DNA from: Halomonas litopenaei
GTDB lineage: Bacteria; Pseudomonadota; Gammaproteobacteria; Pseudomonadales; Halomonadaceae
DNA length: 64,000 bases
Reading direction: 5' to 3'
Assembly: GCF_003045775.1 (NCBI RefSeq)
Contig: NZ_PXNS01000016.1
Location: forward strand, 62,001 to 126,000
A program made the translations under genes and the position numbers. How positions within the stretch are numbered: the first letter of the stretch is position 1; every line of letters starts with the position of its first letter. The notes under the pieces are model-generated. The model saw nothing but the letters and a program-made list of their open reading frames with translations, had not been told where the DNA came from and did not search any database. Of this stretch, positions 9,181-18,011 are shown piece by piece.

Positions 9181-10116
9181 TCAATCGTTTGTCAGCGACT
9201 GCTGGTGGGCGATCAGCGCCATCAGGCGTCGGTCGCGCCAGGCCTGTCGCTCGCCCAGGCGCTGGGCCGGCAATTGTTGACGGCGCTGCTGGTCGAGTGC
9301 CGCCAGGGTCGTGGTTTGCCAGGGATCGTCGTCACCGCGCTCGCGGTCGACGTCGCGATACAGCGGCCCATAGCGGTTGCCATAGTCGACCACGCCGTCG
9401 GGCGCATTGAGGTCGATGGTCTCGAAGGGCCCCATGAACGACCAGCGCAGGCCCAGCCCGTGCTTGACCGTCTTGTCCAGATCCTCGGCGGAGCACACCC
9501 CGTCTGCGAACAGTCTCAGCGCCTCGTTGAGCAGGGCGCCTTGCAGGCGATTGAGCACGAAGCCAGGGACTTCCTTGTTGACCAGGATCGGTGTCTGCCG
9601 GGCCTGTTCCATCAGCGCCATGGTGGACGCCACCGCGGCTTGCCCGGTGGCCGGCGCCGGCACCACTTCCACCAGCGGGATCAGGTAGGGCGGATTGACC
9701 GGATGGGCCACCAGGCAACGGCCAGGGTGGTGGAGGTGATCGGTGAAGCGCGAAGCGGCGATACCGGAGGTCGAACTGGCCAGCACGGTGTCCTTGGCCA
9801 CCACGGCTTCAAGGTCGCTGTAGATGCGCCGCTTGGTCTCGACATCTTCCGGCCCGCACTCCTGCACGTAGCCCACCCCGGCCATGGCCGATGCCAGGTC
9901 GCTGTCGTAGCGGATACGCGACATCGCCCGCTCCGGGTCCTCGATCAGCCCCGCCTGGTGGAGGTCGTCGAGGGAGGTGGCGATGGCGTCGCGGGCCCGT
10001 TCGAGCGCCTCGTCTGCGGCGTCATGCAGGTGCACGTCGATGCCGGCTCGGGCGAACACGATGGCCCATGCGCGGCCGATCAGGCCGGCGCCGAGAATAC
10101 CTACGGGTCTGGTCAT
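9181..10116 (-). CDS. 3-hydroxyacyl-CoA-dehydrogenase-fold beta-hydroxyacid dehydrogenase (L-carnitine dehydrogenase / lambda-crystallin type)
   Basis: 311 residues. An N-terminal Rossmann GAGLIGRAW is followed by SSTSGI, the catalytic His region AHPVNPPYLIPLVEVV, the Asn-containing VPGFVLNRLQ and the GLGLRWSFMGPFET helix. These features match soluble beta-hydroxyacid dehydrogenases such as L-carnitine 3-dehydrogenase rather than the multifunctional fatty-acid enzyme. It should oxidise a 3-hydroxy acid with NAD, feeding the cleavage enzyme next door. Unlike many carnitine dehydrogenases it has no fused C-terminal thioesterase; the downstream beta-helix protein may fill that role. Confidence 0.88.
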   Translation of the reverse strand: MTRPVGILGAGLIGRAWAIVFARAGIDVHLHDAADEALERARDAIATSLDDLHQAGLIEDPERAMSRIRYDSDLASAMAGVGYVQECGPEDVETKRRIYSDLEAVVAKDTVLASSTSGIAASRFTDHLHHPGRCLVAHPVNPPYLIPLVEVVPAPATGQAAVASTMALMEQARQTPILVNKEVPGFVLNRLQGALLNEALRLFADGVCSAEDLDKTVKHGLGLRWSFMGPFETIDLNAPDGVVDYGNRYGPLYRDVDRERGDDDPWQTTTLAALDQQRRQQLPAQRLGERQAWRDRRLMALIAHQQSLTND

Positions 10117-10132
10117 AAGGAGGCTTCCGTGG

Positions 10133-10906
10133 TCACAGGGATTCGACGTTGGCGCAGACGCTGAGTGCCTGGCCGCTGATGTTGGTGCCCCCCGGCGCCG
10201 CCAGGAACAGCGCCATGGCGGCGATATCGGTGGGCTCGACCATGCGCCGCATGGAGATCTTCGACAGGTTCTCCGTTTCCATCTCGGCGTAGCTGATGCC
10301 GCGCTTGGCGGCGCGGTCCTCGATCACCTTCTCGATGCGAGGCCCGCGCACGATGCCCGGGAGGATGGCATTGACCCGCACGCCGTCCGGGCCGAGCTCG
10401 CAGGCCAGGCTCTTGGTCAGGCCGACCACCGCCCACTTGCTCGCGGCGTAGGGCGTGCGGTAGGCGAAGCCAAGCCGTCCGGCTACCGAGGCCAGGTTGA
10501 CCAGCAGTCCCTGGCTTTCGCGCAGCAGCGGCGCGGCGCGGTGGGCGACGCGGTACTGGCCGTTCAGGTTGATGTCGATGGTCTGGGTCCAGCTTGCGTG
10601 ATCGATCTCGTCGATGCCCGCAGTGGGGCCGGCGATCCCGGCGTTGTTGACCACCACATCGAGACCGCCGAGTGCGCGGGCGTCATCGAACAGGCGGGCG
10701 ACCTCGTCTTCGCGGCTGACGTCGCAACGGGTATGGGTGATGCCGTCTGGCAGGGCGGCCAGGGCCTCGCTGTCGATGTCGCAGACGTGGACCCTGGCGC
10801 CGGCCTGGACGAAGGCCTTGGCGATGGCCAGGCCGATGCCGGAGGCGCCGGCGGTGACCAGCACGCGCAGTCCCTGGCGCGGGGTGAGGCTTTCAACGAC
10901 GTTCAT
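10133..10906 (-). CDS. Short-chain dehydrogenase/reductase
   Basis: 257 residues, a classical SDR: VTAGASGIGLAIA (nucleotide binding; Ala where Gly is usual), NNAGIAG, catalytic Ser in LVNLASVAG, and YAASK with Tyr-x-x-x-Lys. The start MNVVESLTPRQ is chosen over an upstream Met because AAGGAGA lies 6 bases before it. It sits between the TRAP permease and the hydroxyacid dehydrogenase in one minus-strand operon. It probably performs a second alcohol or keto oxidation on the imported compound; the substrate cannot be read from sequence. Confidence 0.9.
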   Translation of the reverse strand: MNVVESLTPRQGLRVLVTAGASGIGLAIAKAFVQAGARVHVCDIDSEALAALPDGITHTRCDVSREDEVARLFDDARALGGLDVVVNNAGIAGPTAGIDEIDHASWTQTIDINLNGQYRVAHRAAPLLRESQGLLVNLASVAGRLGFAYRTPYAASKWAVVGLTKSLACELGPDGVRVNAILPGIVRGPRIEKVIEDRAAKRGISYAEMETENLSKISMRRMVEPTDIAAMALFLAAPGGTNISGQALSVCANVESL

Positions 10907-10926
10907 GGTGTTCTCCTTGTGTGGGG

Positions 10927-12195
10927 TCACAGCGACGGCAGCCAGGTGGACAACACCGGCAGCAGGCTGATGATCAGAAGGTTGGCGAGCACGATCGCGA
11001 CAAAGGGCATGACCGCCCAGGTCAGACGAGCGATGCCGATGTTGGTGATCTGGGAGGCGACGAAGAGGTTGAGCCCGACCGGCGGGGTGAACATGCCCAT
11101 GGCCAGGTTGACCACCATGATGATGCCGAAGTGGATCGGGTCGAAGCCGTAGCTCACCGCGATCGGCAGCAGGATCGGCACGAAGATCAGGATGGCGGCG
11201 GCGGCCTCGATGAACATGCCGGCCAGAAGCAGCAACAGGTTCGCCAGCAGGATGAACAGAAGCGGGCTGTCGATGGCCGAGATCACGAAGTCCGAGATCA
11301 TGTCGGGGACCCGCAGGCTTTGCAGGATGCGCCCATAGAGCCCGGCGGCGCCGATGATGCTGAGCACCACCGCGGTGGTCACGGCGGATTGCTTGAGGAT
11401 GCCGACCAGGCTTGCGAACTTGATCTCGCGGTAGATCAGGGTGCCGATGACGAAGGAGTAGGCGACCGCGATGACGGCGGCTTCGGTGGGCGTAAAGACA
11501 CCCCCATAGATGCCACCGAGGATGATCACCGGCATCAGGATGGCCAGAATCGCCTTTTTACCGGCGCGAAAGACGTCGCCGAGCGAGCTTTTTTCTCCGC
11601 CGCCAAGTCCATTGGCACGGGCGAAGAAGTAGGCAAATACCAGCAGGGTCAGGGTCACCAGGATGCCCGGCAGAATACCGGCGATGAACATGTCGCCCAC
11701 CGAGACGTTGGCGGCGATGCCGTAGAGAATCAGCGGGATGCTGGGCGGGATGATCACGCCGAGGGCGCCGGAGGCGGCCTGGTTGGCGGCGGCGTAGCCA
11801 CCGGGATAGCCCTTGGACAGCATGGCCGGAATCAGGATGGCGCCGATCGCGGCGGTGGTGGCGGCGCCGGAGCCGGAGATCGCCGCGAAGAACAGCGACG
11901 TGACGATGGCCACCATGGCCAGGCCGCCGGTCATGCTGCCCACCAGGGTGTTGGAAAAGTCGACCAGACGCTTGGAGATGCCGCCACCCTGCATCAGGTA
12001 GCCCGCCAGGATGAAGAACGGGATCGCCATCAACGGAAAGGAATTGACCGAGGCCAGCATCTGCTGGGCGACGATCAGCATCGGCATCAGGTCGCCATGC
12101 CAGACGGTGATGGCCGAGGCCAGCCCCAGCGAGAAGGCGATGGGGACGCCAAGAATGAACAGGGAAATCAGCAGGACGAACAGTAACAGTGCCAT
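10927..12195 (-). CDS. dctM: TRAP transporter large permease (DctM)
   Basis: 422 residues of almost continuous hydrophobic segments. Hallmarks are FPLMAIPFFILAGYLM, the SGSGAATTAAIGAI and PPSIPLILYG loops and FTPPVGLNLFVA near the C-terminus. It is the sodium-coupled translocation subunit of a tripartite periplasmic transporter. Its start lies 2 bp after the DctQ stop, so the two are translationally close. The operon context implies import of an organic acid degraded by the downstream enzymes. Confidence 0.95.
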   Translation of the reverse strand: MALLLFVLLISLFILGVPIAFSLGLASAITVWHGDLMPMLIVAQQMLASVNSFPLMAIPFFILAGYLMQGGGISKRLVDFSNTLVGSMTGGLAMVAIVTSLFFAAISGSGAATTAAIGAILIPAMLSKGYPGGYAAANQAASGALGVIIPPSIPLILYGIAANVSVGDMFIAGILPGILVTLTLLVFAYFFARANGLGGGEKSSLGDVFRAGKKAILAILMPVIILGGIYGGVFTPTEAAVIAVAYSFVIGTLIYREIKFASLVGILKQSAVTTAVVLSIIGAAGLYGRILQSLRVPDMISDFVISAIDSPLLFILLANLLLLLAGMFIEAAAAILIFVPILLPIAVSYGFDPIHFGIIMVVNLAMGMFTPPVGLNLFVASQITNIGIARLTWAVMPFVAIVLANLLIISLLPVLSTWLPSL

Positions 12196-12197
12196 GG

Positions 12198-12710
12198 TCA
12201 GTTCACCTCCTGATGGTGGTGGACCGGTTGGCCCAGGGCTTCGTCGATCAGCAGGCCGAGGCTATTGACCATGATCACGATGCCGCCTGCCGGGATGGCG
12301 AGGTAAGGCCACATCATCGAAATACGGGTGCTGGGGGCGGTCTGGCTGGAGACCCGGCCGACCAGCTCGAAGCCGTACTTGATCATGACGAAGGCGAACA
12401 CCGCCGAGCACAGCACAACCAGGATGCGCATCAGGCGGCCCACGCGTTCGCCGCAATACTCCAGCACGATGTCGACCGAAATCAGGGTGCCCTTGCGGTA
12501 GGCGTAGCCGGCACCGATAAAGGTCAGCCAGAGCATCGAAAAGCGCGCGATCTCGTCGGAGAAGAACAAGGGGCTGCCGACCACGAATCGGGCGAAGACT
12601 TGCCAGAAGATCAGCACGGTCATGACCAGCAGCAGCAGCGCCAGGCCCCAGCCGATCAAGCGGTTGAAGTGCCCGATCCCGGCGTTGACGAATTGCAGGA
12701 AGGATTGCAT
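12198..12710 (-). CDS. dctQ: TRAP transporter small permease (DctQ)
   Basis: 170 residues with four hydrophobic segments (about 18-38, 52-70, 92-112 and 132-155) and the DctQ signature FWQVFARFVVGSPLFFSDEIARFSMLW. It forms the membrane complex with the adjacent DctM. The gap to the binding-protein gene is about 50 bp. Confidence 0.93.
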   Translation of the reverse strand: MQSFLQFVNAGIGHFNRLIGWGLALLLLVMTVLIFWQVFARFVVGSPLFFSDEIARFSMLWLTFIGAGYAYRKGTLISVDIVLEYCGERVGRLMRILVVLCSAVFAFVMIKYGFELVGRVSSQTAPSTRISMMWPYLAIPAGGIVIMVNSLGLLIDEALGQPVHHHQEVN

Positions 12711-12762
12711 GGGATGCCTCGCAGGAAGAGACGGCGCCCGCCTTGCGCGGGCGCCTTGTTGC

Positions 12763-13761
12763 TTAGTGATCGAAGTTGATCGCGGCGTCGACCAGGTCCT
12801 CGCCCACGGTCGGCGCCCACTTGTCGATCACCGGACGCACGGCCTCACGGAAGGGACCCAGGTCCGGCTCGGTCACGGTCATGCCGAGTTCCGCCAGTTC
12901 ACCCTTGTAGCGCTGCTCCAGTTCCTGGCTGGCTTCACGCTGCACCGGCAGTGCGATCTGCGCGGCTTCGAGGATGATCTGCTGATCTTCTTCGCTGAAT
13001 GAGTTGAACAGGTTCAGGCTCATCATCAGCGGCGCCGGCGAATAGACGTGCTGGGTGATGTTCAGGTAGTCCTGGACCTCGTAGAAGTTGACGTCGTAGA
13101 TGGTGGCCAGCGGGTTTTCCTGGCTGTCCATGACCCCCTGCTGCAGCGCGGTGTAGACCTCGGTCCAGGCCATCGGCGTGGCGTTGGCGCCCAGCGCTTC
13201 CCAGGTGTCCACCTGAACGCGGCTTTCCTGGGTGCGGTGATTGATGCCGTCGAGATCGCTCGGGTGCTCGAGCGGGCGTACCGAGTTGGTGTTGTGGCGG
13301 AAGCCGTTTTCCATCCAGGCCAGGAACTTGACGTTCATCTGCTCTTCGGCGAGTTGAGCGAGCTGTTCGCCGTGTTCGCTGTCGAGGAAGCCGTAGGCGT
13401 GCTCGTGGTCCTCGAAGATGTAGGGCAGGTCGAACAGCAGGAACTCGTCGACAAAACCGCCCATGGGGCCGGTGGAGGCGATGCCGGCGTCGATGATGCC
13501 AAGCCCCATGCCCTCGATGACCTCACGCTCGGCGCCCAAGGCGTTGTCGTAGTGAGGTTCGATGGTCAGACGGCCATCCGACAGGCGCTCAAGTTCCTCA
13601 CCGAACTTGAGGATACCGATGCCCTGCTGTGACTCGGGTCCCAGCGGCAGGCTGACGTCGATGGTGCGTTCCTGCTGGGCAAGGGCGGTCGCGGACAGGC
13701 CAAGACCGACAGCGGCGGTCAGGGCGGTCAGGCTGAAGGGGAGGGGGTGAAAGTGGCGCAT
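12763..13761 (-). CDS. dctP: TRAP transporter periplasmic binding protein (DctP)
   Basis: 332 residues. The start at MRHFHPLPFSL is set by AGGAGA upstream and gives a Sec signal peptide (SLTALTAAVGLGLSATALAQ). The mature part shows the DctP pattern: ENGFRHNTNSVRPLEHPSDL, an Arg in the HRTQESR segment that usually pairs with the ligand carboxylate, and WTEVYTALQQGVMDSQENPL. It is the first gene of the operon that runs down to the LacI gene at 6571, so the promoter should lie in 13762-13930. Confidence 0.94.
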   Translation of the reverse strand: MRHFHPLPFSLTALTAAVGLGLSATALAQQERTIDVSLPLGPESQQGIGILKFGEELERLSDGRLTIEPHYDNALGAEREVIEGMGLGIIDAGIASTGPMGGFVDEFLLFDLPYIFEDHEHAYGFLDSEHGEQLAQLAEEQMNVKFLAWMENGFRHNTNSVRPLEHPSDLDGINHRTQESRVQVDTWEALGANATPMAWTEVYTALQQGVMDSQENPLATIYDVNFYEVQDYLNITQHVYSPAPLMMSLNLFNSFSEEDQQIILEAAQIALPVQREASQELEQRYKGELAELGMTVTEPDLGPFREAVRPVIDKWAPTVGEDLVDAAINFDH

Positions 13762-14040
13762 GGAGCTCTCCTGTTGTCGTTGTGAGCCCCTGGCCGGCAG
13801 CGAGGGGCAATCGGCGGCGCTCGAGGTGGTGGCGCTGCGGAGTGCACACTTGTAAATCCAAACGACATACGTATTCAACAATAGAAAATTCCATGATCCA
13901 TGTATGTGAAGTAAGTCACTGAATAGTAATTAAATATACTTTAGTTTAATGTGGTGACTACGTAGTCTTTTTTTTGTGGATTGATGGGTGGCGTGCGCGC
14001 TTTGTAGCGTCGGGTGGAGGCTGGGGCAAGTGACGTCAGG

Positions 14041-14150
14041 TGGCCTGAAGTGGAGTGAGCTGGCGCGAGCTGGAGTGAGCTGGAATGAGCTGGCGTGAGC
14101 TGGAGTGAGCTGGAGTGGGCTGGCGTGAGGTGGAGTGAGCTGGCGCGAGG
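14041..14150 (+). repeat. 10-bp tandem array, consensus TGGAGTGAGC
   Basis: Eleven consecutive 10-mers in perfect phase: ten clear copies from 14051 to 14150 (TGGAGTGAGC, TGGCGCGAGC, TGGAATGAGC, TGGCGTGAGC, TGGAGTGGGC and variants), with a degenerate first unit TGGCCTGAAG at 14041. Variation is concentrated at positions 4, 5 and 6 of the unit. The period is close to one helical turn. Confidence 0.9.
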
Positions 14151-14351
14151 TGAGGGCGGCTCGTTCATGGGCTCGCACCAGGCGCTCGACAGCGTCACAT
14201 CAAGCTGTCATCTGGTGGTGATTGACTACACTGTCGCCAGGTCGGTGGCACGCCTTGACGTCCACCTCGGCGACGCACAGGCAAGGGGCGAAAAGCCGTG
14301 GCGTGAAACGGCAAATCTGGTTAGCATGCGCCGTCCGGTAGTAGGGTAGGG

Positions 14352-14372
14352 GGCTCGTCGGGTGGACGAGCC
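14352..14372 (+). other. Hairpin in the leader of the polyamine operon
   Basis: GGCTCGTC, five-base loop GGGTG, GACGAGCC: a perfect 8-bp stem about 80 bp before the ATG at 14453. There is no T run after it, so it looks like leader structure more than a terminator. Function unknown. Confidence 0.5.
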
Positions 14373-14452
14373 TCGTGGGTCGCGATTCGGCTCACCTCGA
14401 CCGGGCCTATCCATCTTGACGGGTCGTTGTACTCAGGCGGGAGCGTATTGTT

Positions 14453-15673
14453 ATGTCAAAAGTGATCATCATCGGTGCCGGCGGTGTGGGCAGTGTCGTC
14501 GCTCACAAGTGTGCGCAGCTTGAATCGGTGTTTACCGATATCCTGTTGGCGAGTCGCACCGAGTCCAAGTGCAAGGCCATCGCCGAGCAGTTGCCGCGCC
14601 CGATTCGCACAGCCCAGGTCGACGCCGACAACGTCGCCGAGCTGACTGCCCTGCTCGAAGCCGAGAAGCCGGAGCTGGTCATCAACGTGGCGCTGCCCTA
14701 CCAGGACCTGAGCATCATGGATGCCTGCCTGGCCGCCGGCGTGCACTACCTCGACACCGCCAACTACGAGCCGCTGGATACCGCCAAGTTCGAGTACAAG
14801 TGGCAGTGGGCCTACCAGGATCGCTTCAAGCAGGCCGGCCTGACCGCGCTGCTCGGCAGCGGCTTCGATCCGGGCGCCACCAACATGTTCACCGCCTATC
14901 TCGCCAAGCACTACTTCGACGAGATCGAGGAGCTGGACATCATCGACGTCAACGGCGGCGATCATGGCTACCCCTTCGCCACCAACTTCAATCCGGAGAT
15001 CAACATCCGGGAGGTCAGCGCGGACTGCCGCCACTATGAAGATGGCGAGTTCGTTACCACGCCGCCGATGTCCAAGATGGCGCGTTTCAGCTGCCCCGAA
15101 GAGGTCGGTGACTACAACATCTACCGTCTCTACCACGAGGAGCTGGAGTCGCTGTCCAAGCACTTCCCGAGCCTCAAGCGTGCCCAGTTCTGGATGAGCT
15201 TCGGCGACAGCTACCTCAAGCATCTGGAGGTGCTGAAGAATGTCGGCATGACCGGCATCGAGCCGGTGGAGTACAACGGCCAGCAGATCGTGCCGATCCA
15301 GTTCCTGGCCAGCCTGCTGCCCGACCCCTCCACTCTGGGCCCGCGCACCAAGGGCAAGACCTGCATCGGCACCGTGGTGCGCGGCAAGAAGGATGGCCAG
15401 GAAAAGGTCATGTACCTGTACAACATCTGCGACCACCAGGACTGCTACGCCGAGGTGAAGTCCCAGGCGATCTCCTACACCACCGGCGTGCCGGCGATGA
15501 TCGGCGCCAAGATGATCCTCGAGGGCCACTGGAAGCGTCCGGGCGTGTGGAACATGGAGCAGTGCGATCCCGATCCGTTCATGGCCGACATGAACGAGTA
15601 CGGTCTGCCGTGGAAGGTCATCGAGCTGGATCCGTCGTTCCGTCTGGACGTGCAGAAGGGCGAGGACCTCTAA
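14453..15673 (+). CDS. Carboxynorspermidine synthase (saccharopine dehydrogenase family)
   Basis: 406 residues. The N-terminal NADP-binding IIIGAGGVGSVVAHKC, VINVALPYQDL, YLDTANYEP and FDPGATNMFTAYLAKH are the conserved blocks of carboxynorspermidine / carboxyspermidine dehydrogenase, the LYS1-like enzyme that condenses aspartate semialdehyde with diaminopropane or putrescine. The directly following gene is the matching decarboxylase, 3 bp away, which makes the assignment firm. The product is norspermidine or spermidine, polyamines tied to biofilm and stress in vibrios. Confidence 0.93.
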   Translation: MSKVIIIGAGGVGSVVAHKCAQLESVFTDILLASRTESKCKAIAEQLPRPIRTAQVDADNVAELTALLEAEKPELVINVALPYQDLSIMDACLAAGVHYLDTANYEPLDTAKFEYKWQWAYQDRFKQAGLTALLGSGFDPGATNMFTAYLAKHYFDEIEELDIIDVNGGDHGYPFATNFNPEINIREVSADCRHYEDGEFVTTPPMSKMARFSCPEEVGDYNIYRLYHEELESLSKHFPSLKRAQFWMSFGDSYLKHLEVLKNVGMTGIEPVEYNGQQIVPIQFLASLLPDPSTLGPRTKGKTCIGTVVRGKKDGQEKVMYLYNICDHQDCYAEVKSQAISYTTGVPAMIGAKMILEGHWKRPGVWNMEQCDPDPFMADMNEYGLPWKVIELDPSFRLDVQKGEDL

Positions 15674-15676
15674 GGC

Positions 15677-16852
15677 GTGGAGATCCTTCAGTTCACGGAT
15701 ATCACGCGGCTGGACGCCGAGGCGCTGCCGTCACCCTGCTACGTCGTCGACGAGGTGGCGGTGGAGCGCAACCTGGCGATCCTCGCCGAGGTCGCCGAGG
15801 CCAGCGGTGCCAAGGTGCTGTCGGCGCTCAAGGCCTTCAGCATGTGGCACTTCGCGCCGATGGTGTCGCGCTACTTGAGCGGCACCTGCGCCAGCGGCCT
15901 GCACGAGGCGCAGCTCGGGCGTGAGCACTATGGTGGCGAGGTCCACGTCTTCGGTGCCGCCTACAGCGACGCCGATCTGGCCGAGATCCTCAAGATCGCC
16001 GACCATGTGGTGTTCAACAGCTCGGCTCAGTGGCGGCGGGCTCAACCGCTGGTGCGCGAGGCGTTGGCGCGTCGCCCGGGGCTGCGCTTCGGGCTGCGCA
16101 TCAATCCGGAGCACTCCGAGGGCGATGTGCCGATCTACGACCCCTGCGCACCGGGGTCGCGGCTCGGTATCCCGTTGTCCGAGCTCGACGAGCAGAGCCT
16201 CGACGGCATCAGCGGCCTGCACTTCCATACCCTGTGCGAGCATGACTTCCCGCCGCTCGAGCGTACCCTGGCGGCGGTGGAAGAGCGCTTCGGCCATCTG
16301 CTCGGGCGCATGCAGTGGGTCAACTTCGGCGGTGGCCACCATATCACCCGTCCCGACTACCAGCGTGACGACCTGATCCGCTGCGTGCGTGACTTCGCCG
16401 AGCGTCACCAGGTGCAGGTCTACCTGGAGCCCGGCGAGGCCATCGCCATCGGTTCCGGGGTGCTGGTGACCACGGTGCTGGACACGAGCTTCAATGCGCT
16501 GAACCAGGCGATCCTCGACACCTCGGCCACCTGCCATATGCCGGACGTGCTGGAGATGCCCTACCGCCCTGGTCTGCTGGGGGCGGGGGAGCCAGGCGAG
16601 TATCCGCACACCTACCGACTGGGCGGGCTGACCTGTCTGGCCGGGGACGTGATCGGCGACTACAGCTTCCCCGAGCCGCTTGAGATCGGTCAGAAGCTGA
16701 TCTTCAAGGACATGTCCCACTACACCATGGTCAAGACCACCACCTTCAATGGCACGCGCCTGCCGGCCATCGCGGTGTGGAACTCAGAGACCGGTGAGCT
16801 CAGGGTGATCCGCGAGTTCGGCTATCAGGACTTCCGCGAACGCCTGTCCTGA
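15677..16852 (+). CDS. nspC: Carboxynorspermidine decarboxylase
   Basis: 391 residues with a GTG start three bases after the synthase stop, implying translational coupling. It is a fold-III PLP decarboxylase: SPCYVVDEVAVERN, the PLP lysine in KVLSALKAFSMW, LRINPEHSEG, HFHTLCEHD, NFGGGHHITRPDY, LEPGEAI and the C-terminal KTTTFNGTRLP. It removes the carboxylate from carboxy(nor)spermidine. It is normal in length, and a strong terminator follows. Confidence 0.95.
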   Translation: MEILQFTDITRLDAEALPSPCYVVDEVAVERNLAILAEVAEASGAKVLSALKAFSMWHFAPMVSRYLSGTCASGLHEAQLGREHYGGEVHVFGAAYSDADLAEILKIADHVVFNSSAQWRRAQPLVREALARRPGLRFGLRINPEHSEGDVPIYDPCAPGSRLGIPLSELDEQSLDGISGLHFHTLCEHDFPPLERTLAAVEERFGHLLGRMQWVNFGGGHHITRPDYQRDDLIRCVRDFAERHQVQVYLEPGEAIAIGSGVLVTTVLDTSFNALNQAILDTSATCHMPDVLEMPYRPGLLGAGEPGEYPHTYRLGGLTCLAGDVIGDYSFPEPLEIGQKLIFKDMSHYTMVKTTTFNGTRLPAIAVWNSETGELRVIREFGYQDFRERLS

Positions 16853-16945
16853 CCGCAGGGTGGAAGGTTCGAGTCCGAGGTTCTGGCGCTCGACTGACGC
16901 GGATCGTGGTATCGATTCGATCGGACCGTCTTCGATACGCAAGCC

Positions 16946-16989
16946 GCCCGCCCCGTTCGGCAGTGCCGAGCGGGGCGGGCGTCTTTTCG
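16946..16989 (+). terminator. Strong bidirectional terminator between nspC and the convergent oxidoreductase
   Basis: A 16-bp stem (GCCCGCCCCG/CGGGGCGGGC extended by TCGGC/GCCGA) with a 3-base loop, followed by GTCTTTTCGTCT. It lies between convergent genes and probably serves both strands. Confidence 0.85.
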
Positions 16990-16997
16990 TCTGCGCC

Positions 16998-18011
16998 TTA
17001 AAAACCTTCGAGCACGATCTTGCCCTTGGCCTTGCCGCTCTCGATCAGCGCGTGGGCGCGCTTGAGGTTGTCGGCGTTGATGGTGCCGTAGCTGTCAGTG
17101 GCGGTGGAGCGAATCCGTCCCGTGTCGATCAGCCCCGCGACCTTGTCGAGGATCTCGCTCTGGCGGGCGATGTCGTCGGTGGTGAAGAGCGCGCGGGTAA
17201 ACATCAGCTCCCAGTGGATCGACACCGCCTTGGGCTTGAACGGCGTGATGTTCAGCGTCTCTGGGTCATCGATCAGCCCGAAGCGGCCCTGGGGGGCGAT
17301 CAACTCGGCCACCTGGGGGGCATAGTGCTCCGAATAGTTGGTCGAGAAGACGAAGGCTGGCGCACCCAGGCCCAGCGCCTCGACCTGTTCGGGCAGCGGT
17401 TGGCTGTGGTCGATCACATGGTGAGCGCCGAGTTCCTTCACCCAGGCCTGGGTCTCCGGGCGCGAGGCGGTGGCGATGATCTGCAGGTCGGTCAAGGCGC
17501 GCAACAGCTGGATGGTGATGGAACCCACGCCGCCGGCACCGCCGATCACCAGCACCGCACGGGCGGCACCGGGGACCGGGTCCAGCACCCGCAGGCGATC
17601 GAACAGCATCTCGAAGGCGGTCAGGGTGGTGAGCGGCAGCGCCGCTGCCTGGGCGGTGGGGATGGAGCGAGGCGCATGCCCGACGATGCGCTCGTCGACC
17701 AGATGGTACTCGCTGTTGGTGCCCGGGCGGGAGATATCGCCGGCGTACCAGACCTGGTCGCCCACGGCGAAGCGTGAGGCCTGGTCGCCGACGGCGACTA
17801 CTTCGCCGACCGCGTCCCAGCCGATTACCGCAGGCTGGCCTTCTTCGGGGGCGCGGGCCTGGCGAATCTTGACGTCCACCGGGTTGACCGAAATCGCCTC
17901 GACCTTGACCAGCAGGTCAAAGCCGCCGGCTTGAGGCGTGTCGAGGGTCAGATCGACCAGGGCGTCGTCGCGGTCGATGGGGCCGGGGGCGTGGTAACCG
18001 ATAGCTTTCAT
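16998..18011 (-). CDS. Zinc-free alcohol dehydrogenase / NADPH:quinone-reductase-like protein (MDR family)
   Basis: 337 residues. A GroES-like N-terminal domain (VKVEAISVNPVDVKIR, VIGWDAVGEVVAVG) precedes a Rossmann domain with VLVIGGAGGVGSITIQLLRA. The structural-zinc cysteine cluster is absent, as in quinone oxidoreductase-like members. It likely reduces quinones or enones with NADPH. GGGAGA lies before the ATG. It stands alone, convergent with nspC. Confidence 0.88.
   Translation of the reverse strand: MKAIGYHAPGPIDRDDALVDLTLDTPQAGGFDLLVKVEAISVNPVDVKIRQARAPEEGQPAVIGWDAVGEVVAVGDQASRFAVGDQVWYAGDISRPGTNSEYHLVDERIVGHAPRSIPTAQAAALPLTTLTAFEMLFDRLRVLDPVPGAARAVLVIGGAGGVGSITIQLLRALTDLQIIATASRPETQAWVKELGAHHVIDHSQPLPEQVEALGLGAPAFVFSTNYSEHYAPQVAELIAPQGRFGLIDDPETLNITPFKPKAVSIHWELMFTRALFTTDDIARQSEILDKVAGLIDTGRIRSTATDSYGTINADNLKRAHALIESGKAKGKIVLEGF

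Larger units (their letters stand above)
13762..14452. other. Divergent intergenic region between dctP and the polyamine operon
   Basis: About 690 bp. The dctP side (13850-13970) is AT-rich with an 8-bp palindrome ATACGTAT at 13867-13874 and is the likely promoter/operator of the TRAP operon. The centre holds a 10-bp tandem array (separate entry). The right part has a hairpin shortly before the polyamine gene. Short reading frames across the array are by-products of its 10-bp periodicity and are not supported as genes. Confidence 0.6.

Noticed and set aside
8174..10116. Firm assignment of the BKACE operon to L-carnitine degradation
   Set aside because: Dehydrogenase and cleavage enzyme fit, but the TRAP importer, the extra SDR, the LacI regulator and the missing thioesterase domain differ from known carnitine clusters, so the substrate is left open.
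10921..12186. 421-codon frame opposite dctM rich in Asp, His, Gln and Gly
   Set aside because: Composition is the mirror of a hydrophobic membrane protein; the minus strand encodes a clear DctM. The same applies to 34656-36227 opposite NhaC and 26026-27231 opposite the YjiH gene.
14041..14150. CRISPR array
   Set aside because: Units are 10 bp with no spacers. The 54-bp and 12-bp arrays are likewise contiguous without unique spacers, and no cas genes are present.
13930..14198. Two overlapping small frames with Leu/Ser/Pro/Ala/His repeats
   Set aside because: Their periodicity comes entirely from the 10-bp DNA array, both frames are equally open, and neither has a ribosome site.
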